Under the pieces are notes generated by a model. The model was not told the origin of the DNA and did no database searches. It saw only the letters and a list, made by a program, of their open reading frames with translations. A DNA stretch of 61,065 nt, taken from positions 1 to 61,065 of the forward strand of contig JAAXHL010000087.1 in assembly GCA_012270865.1 (NCBI GenBank), given 5' to 3'. Every line of letters begins with the position of its first letter. The first letter of the stretch is position 1. This document shows, piece after piece, positions 50,470 to 58,413 of the stretch. The stretch comes from Candidatus Poribacteria bacterium. GTDB taxonomy: Bacteria; Poribacteria; WGA-4E; WGA-3G. A program made the translations under genes and the position numbers.

Positions 50470-50931
50470 GTGGATATAACAACAACTGAGAAAAACGCTA
50501 TTATTGAGATGTTGACACCGATACTCGATATCGACGGTATCGAGCTCGTGGATGTCGAAACGCAACGACAAACCTTGCGACTCCTCATCTACAAACCCGA
50601 TGGACTCTCGGTGAAAGATTGTCAAGCCGTGAATCATATCGTACAACCGATTTTAGAAGTCCATGAGTTTTTCACAGCCTATACACAGTTAGAAGTCGCC
50701 TCACCGGGAGTAGATAGACCTTTACGAACCGCCAGAGACTTCCAGCGAAATTGTGGGCGAACCGTCCGCATCGAAGTCGACTCCGAATCAGAAAACCGAC
50801 AAGGACATTATGTCCAAGGTGTCGTCGTAGAAGTCCAACCCGAAACCGTTGTCTTAAAACAAACAGATGGAAAAAGCACCTCTGTTGATATTTCACAGAT
50901 TCGCACGGCACATATACATCTGCAATGGTAA
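50470..50931 (+). CDS. rimP: Ribosome maturation factor RimP
   Basis: Assists 30S subunit maturation. The 153-aa protein has the RimP N-terminal alpha/beta part (LDIDGIELVDVETQRQTLRL, IYKPDGLSVKDCQAVNHIV) and the family hallmark LEVASPGVDRPLRTARDFQRN, then a small SH3-like C-terminal domain. The start is GTG 50470, with AGGA 15 nt upstream, so initiation looks weak. First gene of the operon with nusA and infB, the usual order rimP-nusA-ylxR-infB. Confidence 0.93.
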   Translation: MDITTTEKNAIIEMLTPILDIDGIELVDVETQRQTLRLLIYKPDGLSVKDCQAVNHIVQPILEVHEFFTAYTQLEVASPGVDRPLRTARDFQRNCGRTVRIEVDSESENRQGHYVQGVVVEVQPETVVLKQTDGKSTSVDISQIRTAHIHLQW

Positions 50932-51170
50932 CAAGTAGAAGTGAAGCACATATATAAATCGGGCTTACGCAATTTTTCTATAAACCCAATGTCCTACTTA
51001 TTGTTGTCGAGATTTCAGAACTCCCCGATTAGCAGGTTCGATGTCTCGTCAGCATAGCGTTTGCCTAAGTTTTGTAACAGAATTTGGAAAGGAGCACGCG
51101 GCCTGAACCGGTATAGGATGTCGTTTACCAACCTATATAAAACGAGAAACAGCGCCCGCGAACGTTACTT

Positions 51171-52520
51171 ATGTTAAAGGACATCCAGAACGCTATTCGT
51201 CAAATTACCGCGCAAACAGATTTACCTGAAGAGGTGGTGGTTGAGGCGATAGAGGAAGCACTCCATGCTGCTGCACGCCGGGTTTGGCCCGAGGACGATG
51301 TTTCTGTTGAAATTAATTTGGAAAACAACGATATACGTTGCTACGCCCCTAAGAAAGTCGTTAATATTATGCGCGATTTCTCCACAGAAATCCCCATTGA
51401 GCAAGCCGTACAACTTCAAGAGGACGTTGAAATCGGACAGACGCTGACCGTCGAAATCAATCCCAGCGAATTTGGACGGATTCCTGCACAGTTGGCAAAA
51501 CAGATCCTTTCCCAAAAGATCAAACAGGCTGAACGCGAAAAAATCTATCAGGAATTCGCTGGACGCGAGGGTGAGGTCGTCACCGGTTATGTACAGCGCT
51601 TTGAACGCGGCAATATTATCTTAGACCTTGAACAGATGCAGACAGAAGCCCTTTTACCCCCAAGGGAGACACCGCGCTCACACAAGTACGAACGCGGTAA
51701 ACGCTTGCAATGCCTAATCCTATCCGTGAACAATGAGAGACGTGGACCTCCGATCGTCGTATCACGAACACACCGAGACCTCGTCGCAATGTTATTTGAA
51801 CAAGAAGTCCCCGAAATCTACGACGGGCAAGTCCGGATTATGGCAGTCGCACGAGACCCCGGCAATCGCGCAAAAGTCGCAGTTAGAGCCATGGAGGAAG
51901 GGATAGAACCCGTCGGCACCTGCGTTGGGGTCAAAGGGATTCGTGTACGCGCAATCGTTAGTGAACTTGATGACGAAAGAATTGACCTCGTTGAATGGAG
52001 TGAAGACCCAAGCGTCTTTATCGCAAAGGCACTCGGACGCGTCATCGTCAAAAGGGTTGAACTCGACGAGGAAAATAAAAGCGCACGCGTCATTGTACCT
52101 GACAACCAACTCTCGTTAGCCATCGGACAACGTGGACAGAACGCTCGACTCGCCGCAAAATTAACCGGATGGAAGGTCGATATAAAAGGCGAATCCGAAG
52201 ACACTGTTTCCATTAACGAACTCTTCAAATCGGAAGATACTCCGCAAACAGCGGACAGTCCTGATGAAAACGCAAACGAAAATCAACAAGAACAAACCGC
52301 TACCGACGCAACACAAACTACAGATGTTGAAGAGGTAGAGGGTAGTGCCGTTGATACGGATACTATTGAAACCGAAACCGCTGAACAAAACGCTGAACCG
52401 ACTGACGAAACCACCGATATTGATGATTTTGATCTCGAAACTGAACCGACTGACGAAACCACCGATATTGATGATTTTGATCCCGAAGACGACTTTGATG
52501 TTGAATCTGAAAGTGGGTGA
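51171..52520 (+). CDS. nusA: Transcription termination/antitermination protein NusA
   Basis: Binds RNA polymerase and nascent RNA. The 449-aa protein has an N-terminal NTD (VVEAIEEALHAAARRVWP), an S1 domain about residues 130-200 (GREGEVVTGYVQRFERGNII), KH1 (VGVKGIRVRAIVSELDDERID, GTCVG just before) and KH2 (AIGQRGQNARLAAKLTGW, ending about 350). The C-terminal 90 residues are an acidic tail with a 16-residue tandem repeat (EPTDETTDIDDFD twice, 52393-52440 and 52441-52488). The 240 bp before it holds no gene that I can support. The ATG has no clear SD. The stop overlaps the ylxR GTG. Confidence 0.95.
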   Translation: MLKDIQNAIRQITAQTDLPEEVVVEAIEEALHAAARRVWPEDDVSVEINLENNDIRCYAPKKVVNIMRDFSTEIPIEQAVQLQEDVEIGQTLTVEINPSEFGRIPAQLAKQILSQKIKQAEREKIYQEFAGREGEVVTGYVQRFERGNIILDLEQMQTEALLPPRETPRSHKYERGKRLQCLILSVNNERRGPPIVVSRTHRDLVAMLFEQEVPEIYDGQVRIMAVARDPGNRAKVAVRAMEEGIEPVGTCVGVKGIRVRAIVSELDDERIDLVEWSEDPSVFIAKALGRVIVKRVELDEENKSARVIVPDNQLSLAIGQRGQNARLAAKLTGWKVDIKGESEDTVSINELFKSEDTPQTADSPDENANENQQEQTATDATQTTDVEEVEGSAVDTDTIETETAEQNAEPTDETTDIDDFDLETEPTDETTDIDDFDPEDDFDVESESG

Positions 52521-52831
52521 AATCGTTGAAGGATGTCATTCGGACTTGTATTGGGTGTCGTGGTAAATTTACGCAACCCATATTGATCCGATTCGTCGGT
52601 CAAAAGGACGGAACACTACAAATTGACAACGAAAAAAAGTTACACGGGCGCGGGGCTTATGTCTGCCGCTCCGAATCCTGCATCCTGAAAGCGTTTCAGG
52701 CACCGAGACGTATTAATTCAATGTTACGCACGCAACTCACACACGCGAGTATAAAACAATTTGAGAAAACCCTTCTTCGGTACACAAAAGAATCCGATAG
52801 CACAACAGCAAAAAAGGAGGTACTCCTATGA
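52517..52831 (+). CDS. ylxR: YlxR family RNA-binding protein
   Basis: A 104-aa protein of the YlxR/DUF448 family, a small nucleic-acid-associated protein found between nusA and infB. Motifs are IRTCIGCRGKF (residues 8-18), LIRFVGQKDG and GRGAYVCRSESC. Translation starts at GTG, overlapping the nusA stop (GTGA). The 3' end overlaps infB by 4 bp (ATGA) and carries an AAAGGAGG-type SD for infB. Confidence 0.92.
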   Translation: MKSLKDVIRTCIGCRGKFTQPILIRFVGQKDGTLQIDNEKKLHGRGAYVCRSESCILKAFQAPRRINSMLRTQLTHASIKQFEKTLLRYTKESDSTTAKKEVLL

Positions 52832-54843
52832 GTAGAGCCCCACGGCAGCGGCGAAGATCCGCTGAAGATAATCGTGAAGAAAACCACGAACAAGGCACAC
52901 GGGTTTATGAATTGGCAGAACAATACAACCTAACGCCCAAGGAACTTATTGTCTTCTTAAAGGACCTCGGTGTTCGTGTTAAAAACGATATGGCATCGCT
53001 TGACGAAGATACGGTCGCATTAATCGAATCTGAATTAACAACCGAATCCGACGAGGATGTTGTATCCACAAATGAAACTGCTGTCAAAAACGCCTCCAAC
53101 GGTCTTCAAATCGAGGAAGGCGCAACCGTTGCTGATCTCGCCGCATCACTTGACTTGCAACCCTCGGCACTGATTATGCAACTCATGAAATTGAAAGTGA
53201 TGGCAAATATAAACCAGAGACTTGATTATGATACACTCCTCCTACTCGGAGAACACCTCGGGTTTGAAGCCATCAAAGCGAAATCATTGGAGGAAGAACT
53301 GTTAGTTGAGGAAGCTGACCTACCTGAATCTTTAAGACCCCGTGCCCCAGTGGTTACGATTATGGGACACGTTGATCACGGCAAAACTTCTCTCTTAGAC
53401 GCTATTCGTCAATCAAACATCAGTGAATCTGAAGCAGGTAATATCACACAACACATCGGCGCATATCACGTAACCTTGGAAGGTGGAAGCGTCGTTTTCT
53501 TAGATACCCCCGGACACGCCGCTTTTACCGCTATGCGCGCACGCGGCGCACAGGCAACTGATATCGTCGTACTTATCGTTGCCGCCGACGACGGCGTGAT
53601 GCCCCAAACCGTTGAAGCGATTAACCACGCAAGAGCCGCAAAAGTACCTATCGTCGTCGCAATTAACAAGATTGATGTACCCGGGGCACGACCAGACTAT
53701 ATAAAACAACAATTATCAGAACACGAACTCATTCCTGAAGACTGGGGTGGGCAAACTATATGTGTCGAAACCTCCGCTACTGAGGGAACAGGCATTGATT
53801 TCCTACTTGAAATGCTACTTTTGGAGGCAGCACTCCTCGAACTCAAGGCAAACCCAGATAAATCCGCACGAGGCGTTGTCATTGAAGCAGAGGTCGATAA
53901 AGGACGCGGCACCGTCGCAACCGTACTCGTACAGGCTGGAACTCTTAACGTCGGCGACTTTTTTGTCTCCGGAAGGTATTCTGGAAAAGTTAGAGCAATG
54001 ATGGACGACCTCGGCAAACGCATGAAAAAAGCCGGACCTTCTACACCTGTTGAAGTCCTCGGATTTACCGGTGTTCCTGAAGCAGGTGATAAATTCTACG
54101 TCGTCGAATCTGAAAAAGACGCACGCGCAATTAGTGAAACCCGACTGGATCAGTACCGAACAGAGAAACTCGGCACAAACAGCCACATCAGCTTAGAAAA
54201 TCTATACCAACAAATTCAAGAAGGTGAAATTAAAGAATTGAACGTCGTCCTTAAAGGTGATGTCCAAGGCTCCGTACAAGCCGTCTCTTCATCCTTAACT
54301 GAATTAGGCACTGACGAAGTTAAAATTAACATTATTCACCAAGCCGTCGGCGGGATCACCGAAACTGACATCCTGCTCGCATCCGCTTCTGACGCGATTG
54401 TTGTCGGGTTCAACGTTCACCCAACAACCGAAGCCGTCCAAGCTAAGGAAATAGAGGGAATTGATGTCCGTACCTACAACGTCATCTATAACCTCATCTC
54501 CTATATCCATTCGGCTATGGAAGGCTTACTCGATCCAGAAGTACGAGAAGTCGTCATCGGACGCGCAGAGGTTCGGGAACTCTTTAAAGTACCACGCCTC
54601 GGTTTAGTCGCTGGCAGCTACGTCAATTGGGGACGCATCTCTTACAATCAACCGCTTCGTGTCCTTCGCGACAATCGCTTGATTCACGAAGGGAAGGTCA
54701 ATTCACTCCGTCGATTTAAGGAAAGTGTCAACGAAGTCCAAGCAAACTATGAATGCGGTATAGGCATTGAGGCGTTTGATGACCTACAGATCGGTGATGT
54801 TCTTGAGTGCTATGTTCACGAAGAAGTCGCACGCACGCTTTGA
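52828..54843 (+). CDS. infB: Translation initiation factor IF-2
   Basis: A GTPase that brings initiator tRNA to the ribosome. The 671-aa protein has an IF2_N segment ([20 protein letters not shown], residues about 28-47), a second N-terminal helical unit (about 90-145), and the G domain from about 170: G1 [11 protein letters not shown]3 DTPGHAAF, G4 NKID, G5 SATEG. Domains II-IV follow, ending with the fMet-tRNA-binding C2 part ([20 protein letters not shown]). It is shorter than the E. coli form because the N-terminus is reduced. AGGAGG precedes ATG. Confidence 0.97.
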   Translation: MSRAPRQRRRSAEDNREENHEQGTRVYELAEQYNLTPKELIVFLKDLGVRVKNDMASLDEDTVALIESELTTESDEDVVSTNETAVKNASNGLQIEEGATVADLAASLDLQPSALIMQLMKLKVMANINQRLDYDTLLLLGEHLGFEAIKAKSLEEELLVEEADLPESLRPRAPVVTIMGHVDHGKTSLLDAIRQSNISESEAGNITQHIGAYHVTLEGGSVVFLDTPGHAAFTAMRARGAQATDIVVLIVAADDGVMPQTVEAINHARAAKVPIVVAINKIDVPGARPDYIKQQLSEHELIPEDWGGQTICVETSATEGTGIDFLLEMLLLEAALLELKANPDKSARGVVIEAEVDKGRGTVATVLVQAGTLNVGDFFVSGRYSGKVRAMMDDLGKRMKKAGPSTPVEVLGFTGVPEAGDKFYVVESEKDARAISETRLDQYRTEKLGTNSHISLENLYQQIQEGEIKELNVVLKGDVQGSVQAVSSSLTELGTDEVKINIIHQAVGGITETDILLASASDAIVVGFNVHPTTEAVQAKEIEGIDVRTYNVIYNLISYIHSAMEGLLDPEVREVVIGRAEVRELFKVPRLGLVAGSYVNWGRISYNQPLRVLRDNRLIHEGKVNSLRRFKESVNEVQANYECGIGIEAFDDLQIGDVLECYVHEEVARTL

Positions 54844-54883
54844 TAACCGGTTTTCTTAGAACGATAGCCTATTTCTTGAAACC

Positions 54884-54902
54884 GCGCGGTCGAACACCGC
54901 GC
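54884..54902. repeat. Palindrome after infB
   Basis: GCGCGGT-CGAAC-ACCGCGC, a perfect 7-bp inverted repeat, 40 bp after the infB stop. Its arms resemble the genome-type palindromes but with GCGCGGT. No T-run follows. Confidence 0.6.
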
Positions 54903-54931
54903 CTACTGTCGCAATTAATCAATACGTATCT

Positions 54932-55216
54932 ATGCACATCGGTGTTTGTAAAATCCGGCTACGCATCCCTGACAGCCAATCGTTGAAAGCGAAACGCCGG
55001 GTCGTCAAAAGTCTTATCGCTAAACTTAAAAACCGTTTCAATATCGCTATCGCAGAGGTGGACGCGTTAGACACACATCAGTTTGCTGTGTTAGCAGCGG
55101 TATCCGTTTCTAACGATAGCGCACACCTCAACAAACTTATATCACATGTCGTTAATTTTGTTGAGGCAAATGTTGATGCTGAGCTAATGGATTATGAAAC
55201 GGAATTCTTCTTCTAA
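54932..55216 (+). CDS. ylxP: YlxP-like protein (DUF503)
   Basis: A 94-aa protein of the DUF503 family, commonly found between infB and rbfA. The N-terminus MHIGVCKIRLRIPDSQSLKA is the family signature, with KAKRRVVKSLIAKLKNRFNI and the C-terminal VDAELMDYETEFF. Function not established, thought to be translation-linked from its location. It follows infB (88-bp gap containing the palindrome) and precedes rbfA (45-bp gap). Confidence 0.88.
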   Translation: MHIGVCKIRLRIPDSQSLKAKRRVVKSLIAKLKNRFNIAIAEVDALDTHQFAVLAAVSVSNDSAHLNKLISHVVNFVEANVDAELMDYETEFFF

Positions 55217-55261
55217 AAAATAACAATCGCAAGCCGAAACTTGCTGTTGAGGTAGAAACAC

Positions 55262-55645
55262 ATGGCAGATAGCAGAAGGCAAGATCGCGTAGCAGCCCTT
55301 ATTCAACGGGAACTCAGCGAAATCATCCAACGTTCCGTTAAGGACCCGCGTGTCGCGTTTTGTACTGTCACACAAGCAGAAGTGTCACCGGACCTGAAAT
55401 ATGTTGATGTCAAAGTAAGTGTCATCGGGGACGAAGCACAAAAGGAGAAAACACTTGCCGGCCTAAAAAGTGCAGCAGGATTCCTACGACGAGAAATCGG
55501 AAAACGGCTCACGCTCCGCTATTCACCAGAACTCCGGTTCGCTATTGATCAATCCGCAGACTACCTATTGAGAATAGATGGACTTCTGAAATCCGTTGAA
55601 TCAGAAGATGAGGCTCCCGATAACCAGACAGCAGACCTGACATGA
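55262..55645 (+). CDS. rbfA: Ribosome-binding factor A
   Basis: Binds the 30S subunit during 16S rRNA 5'-end maturation. The 127-aa single KH-like domain protein has SRRQDRVAALIQRELSEIIQ at the N-terminus, VAFCTVTQAEVSPDLKYVDV, and GFLRREIGKRLTLRYSPEL with RFAIDQSADYLLRIDGLL, all typical. GAGGT lies 8 nt before ATG. The 3' end overlaps nrnA by 4 bp (ATGA). Confidence 0.95.
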   Translation: MADSRRQDRVAALIQRELSEIIQRSVKDPRVAFCTVTQAEVSPDLKYVDVKVSVIGDEAQKEKTLAGLKSAAGFLRREIGKRLTLRYSPELRFAIDQSADYLLRIDGLLKSVESEDEAPDNQTADLT

Positions 55646-56673
55646 ACTCTCTACAGATAACTGGTATGCCAAACTACAGCACACTCACCGCCGTTTTTGA
55701 TCGGTATCACACCTTCGCACTCTCAACGCATATTAACCCGGATGGCGACGCAATCGGGTCACAACTCGCGCTATACACCTTTCTTACAGAGATCGGAAAA
55801 TCTGTTAAAGTCTTTAATACAGACGCAGTACCGAAAAACTACAAATTCCTGCCGTTTTGGGATATCATTGAAGGCGTCAAAGCAGTTGATACATATCGAC
55901 CGGAAGTACTCGTTGTATTAGACGCAAGCACACTTGAGCGGATCGGAAAAAAACTCTCTAAAACCTTGCTCCCAATACAAAAACTCGTTAACATCGATCA
56001 TCACGCCACTGCGGAGGCGTTCGGCGACATAAACCTCATTATGCCTACTGCCTCTTCCACCTCAGAAATCGTCTATAAACTTATTAAACACTATCAAGCA
56101 CCCATCGGCAAAGAATGTGCCCTCTGTCTTTATACAGGTCTCATGTTTGATACCGGGTGTTTTCGCTATAGCAATACGACACCTGAAACCCATCGGATTG
56201 CAGCGGAACTCATTGAGACCGGCGAATTCGCACCAGATGAAGTCTATCGCAACGTTTATGAACAAGTCCCCGTCGCTAAACTTCGACTCTTAAGCGAGGT
56301 GCTCAGTACCTTACAAGTGACCGATAACGGAAAAATCGCTTCAGTTTACGCAACACAAGACATGTTCCGTAAAGCTGGAACAAACGCCGATGCAGTAGAA
56401 GGTATCGTGAACCAAATTCAAGCAATCGCCGGGGTTGAGGTGGCACTCTGTGTTTCAGAAATGACAGACCGAAGCACGAAAGTAAGCCTAAGAAGTCAAG
56501 GACACGTTGATGTCAGCCAACTTGCAGCTGAATTTGAAGGCGGCGGACACGCACGGGCCGCAGGCTGTAGACTCCTCACGCACTATCTCACAGCACTCAC
56601 AACGCTTGTGCAAACGGCACAACGCTATATGGACCAAAGCACCTTCAAAGACACCAATGGACGGAAGGATTGA
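55642..56673 (+). CDS. nrnA: Bifunctional oligoribonuclease/PAP phosphatase NrnA (DHH/DHHA1)
   Basis: Degrades short RNAs and 3'-phosphoadenosine 5'-phosphate. The 343-aa protein has the DHH domain motifs HINPDGDAIGSQLAL (residues about 30-45), VVLDAS, NIDHHATAEAFGD (the DHH signature) and MFDTGCFRYSNT, then a DHHA1 domain with VSLRSQGHVDVSQLAAEF and the Gly-rich FEGGGHARAAGC. It overlaps rbfA by ATGA and ends 4 bp before ribF. In many bacteria truB lies between nrnA and ribF; it is not here. Confidence 0.94.
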   Translation: MNSLQITGMPNYSTLTAVFDRYHTFALSTHINPDGDAIGSQLALYTFLTEIGKSVKVFNTDAVPKNYKFLPFWDIIEGVKAVDTYRPEVLVVLDASTLERIGKKLSKTLLPIQKLVNIDHHATAEAFGDINLIMPTASSTSEIVYKLIKHYQAPIGKECALCLYTGLMFDTGCFRYSNTTPETHRIAAELIETGEFAPDEVYRNVYEQVPVAKLRLLSEVLSTLQVTDNGKIASVYATQDMFRKAGTNADAVEGIVNQIQAIAGVEVALCVSEMTDRSTKVSLRSQGHVDVSQLAAEFEGGGHARAAGCRLLTHYLTALTTLVQTAQRYMDQSTFKDTNGRKD

Positions 56674-56677
56674 CCAC

Positions 56678-57664
56678 GTGGAAAACGTCAGTAATAGGAG
56701 CGATCTACACAGCGTTCCTACAACTTGTCGGTTAGATGATATAGCCGAATTCGAGAGAAACACAGTCGTCACCTTTGGTGTGTTTGACGGGATTCACATT
56801 GGGCACCAAACCGTTATTAATACACTTCTCAAGCGTGCCACAGAACATCAGTTAATGAGCGTTTTGATCGGTTTTTATCCGCACCCGCTCGCCTTCCTGG
56901 CACCTGAACGCTGCCCGCCTCTCCTAACACCGCTCTCCACACGCCTCGAAATCCTTCAGCAACTCGGTATCGACAAAATTATTATCCTCAACTTTGATGC
57001 TCAGATAGCAGCGATGTCCCCCGAATACTTTGTCGAACGTGTACTCTTAGAAAAATGCCGAGCCAGACATGTCGTTGTTGGGTACGCTTGTCAGTTCGGA
57101 AAAGATCGCGCTGGCAACGCCGAAAAATTGGCAGAACTCGCCAAAGTACATCCGTTTGAGGTTACCGTTGTCCCACCAACAGAAATAGAGGGCGCACCTG
57201 TCCATAGCACACGGATACGAGAAGCACTGACGCGCGGCGATCTGAAACGCGGTTCGCAACTACTCGGACGTTACTATTCCCTTATCGGGAACGTCATCCC
57301 CGGCGATGGACGGGGAAAGCAAATCGGATTCCCAACTGCCAACATAAACACACAGCAACAGGTCTGTCCACCGAATGGCGTTTACGCCATCCGAGCAAAA
57401 TTGGAAGCACAACAGTTAGATGGAGTCTTGAATATCGGGGTCCGTCCTACATTTGACGGCACAACCGTTCAGATAGAAAGCCATTTTTTCGATTTTGATG
57501 AAACAATCTACGGCAAATCTGTAGAAATCTTTTTGATAGACAAAATTCGGCATGAACGGAAATTCCCAAATCCCGAGGCACTCATTCAGCAAATACAACG
57601 CGATATCAACGCAGCAAAGAAGATTCTCGCAGAGACGAACCCCTTACCTGAAAGACTTCGTTAG
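56678..57664 (+). CDS. ribF: Bifunctional riboflavin kinase/FAD synthetase
   Basis: Makes FMN and FAD from riboflavin. The 328-aa protein has the nucleotidyltransferase domain (TFGVFDGIHIGHQTVI, FYPHPLAFL, AMSPEYFVERVL, VVGYACQFGKDRAGN, STRIREALTRGD) and the C-terminal flavokinase domain (GNVIPGDGRGKQIGFPTANI, NGVYAIRA, NIGVRPTF, IDKIRHERKF). I start at GTG 56678, preceded by GGAAGGA 8 nt upstream and just after the nrnA stop; an ATG at 56657 would add seven residues and overlap nrnA. The family usually has about 300-320 residues. Confidence 0.94.
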   Translation: MENVSNRSDLHSVPTTCRLDDIAEFERNTVVTFGVFDGIHIGHQTVINTLLKRATEHQLMSVLIGFYPHPLAFLAPERCPPLLTPLSTRLEILQQLGIDKIIILNFDAQIAAMSPEYFVERVLLEKCRARHVVVGYACQFGKDRAGNAEKLAELAKVHPFEVTVVPPTEIEGAPVHSTRIREALTRGDLKRGSQLLGRYYSLIGNVIPGDGRGKQIGFPTANINTQQQVCPPNGVYAIRAKLEAQQLDGVLNIGVRPTFDGTTVQIESHFFDFDETIYGKSVEIFLIDKIRHERKFPNPEALIQQIQRDINAAKKILAETNPLPERLR

Positions 57665-57695
57665 GTATCCCTACTGCTTGAGATTTGAGTTTAAT

Positions 57696-57724
57696 TTGAA
57701 TTCGCAACAGATTTGTGGTATTAT
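57696..57724 (+). promoter_or_regulatory. Promoter of rpsO (and possibly pnp)
   Basis: TTGAAT (57696-57701), a 17-bp spacer ending GTGG, TATTAT (57719-57724). It sits in the 216-bp region between ribF and rpsO. Predicted start is about 57731, giving a 150-nt leader. Confidence 0.7.
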
Positions 57725-57730
57725 ATACGT

Positions 57731-57880
57731 ATCAAATAAATAACGATGGGAACGACTTCCCGAACGCAGCTGAATCTACATTTCATAATAATACAGGATA
57801 GCCATCAGTTCATCACACGGCTCTCCTTATGAAATTGGTAAAGTCGCCAACCCTAAAATTGTGAGAAGGAGGTGAAGTAA
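57731..57880 (+). other. rpsO 5' leader
   Basis: A 150-nt transcribed leader ahead of the S15 start. It holds short complementary segments, and S15 autoregulates translation through leader structure in several bacterial lineages. Whether this leader binds S15 cannot be decided by eye; none of the known S15-binding motifs was clearly recognised. Confidence 0.3.
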
Positions 57881-58165
57881 TTGGCAATTGGTGCAGCAGA
57901 AAAAAAAGAATTAATCCAAAAGCATCAGATACATCAACAGGACACCGGTTCCCCAGAAGCACAAGTGGCAATTTTGACTGCGCGTATTCGACAGTTGACT
58001 GAACATTTTCGGACACACCGCAAGGATCATCATTCACGCCATGGACTCTACCGCTTGGTTGGTAAACAGCGTCGCTTGTTACGGTATCTATATAAGAAAG
58101 ACGTTACACGCTATTATCGTTTGATTAATGAACTCGGAATTCGTGACACCATCGGATTAAGGTAA
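57881..58165 (+). CDS. rpsO: 30S ribosomal protein S15
   Basis: Binds 16S rRNA central domain. The 94-aa protein matches S15 over its full length: [40 protein letters not shown] and [13 protein letters not shown], ending [11 protein letters not shown]. The start is TTG at 57881, seven nt after AGGAGGTG; no nearer ATG exists. Followed at 249 bp by pnp, the classical rpsO-pnp order. Confidence 0.97.
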   Translation: MAIGAAEKKELIQKHQIHQQDTGSPEAQVAILTARIRQLTEHFRTHRKDHHSRHGLYRLVGKQRRLLRYLYKKDVTRYYRLINELGIRDTIGLR

Positions 58166-58413
58166 ATTAGGTTATTTTAGGGCTGCTAAGTACATTGCTA
58201 TACCGGCACAAGCAGAACGCAACACTTGCAACCTTGTGTCTAATAAGTGCCGAGCGCGTTTCATTGCCACGGCACACGCTCATCTTAAAAAATGTAGTTA
58301 GCATCGTCAAGTCGGCAGTCTGTCTCCTAAACAGAGACACGAATTGCATCGCCTCTTTATTGTTCATATATGATGGAACAACGGAAAATTGGAATACAGG
58401 AGTAGTATATATA

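Noticed and set aside
58195..58413. N-terminal extension of pnp
   Set aside because: The first 73 codons upstream of ATG 58414 do not resemble PNPase, while MKVEMQLGSEKLSIETGK matches the family start and has an SD.
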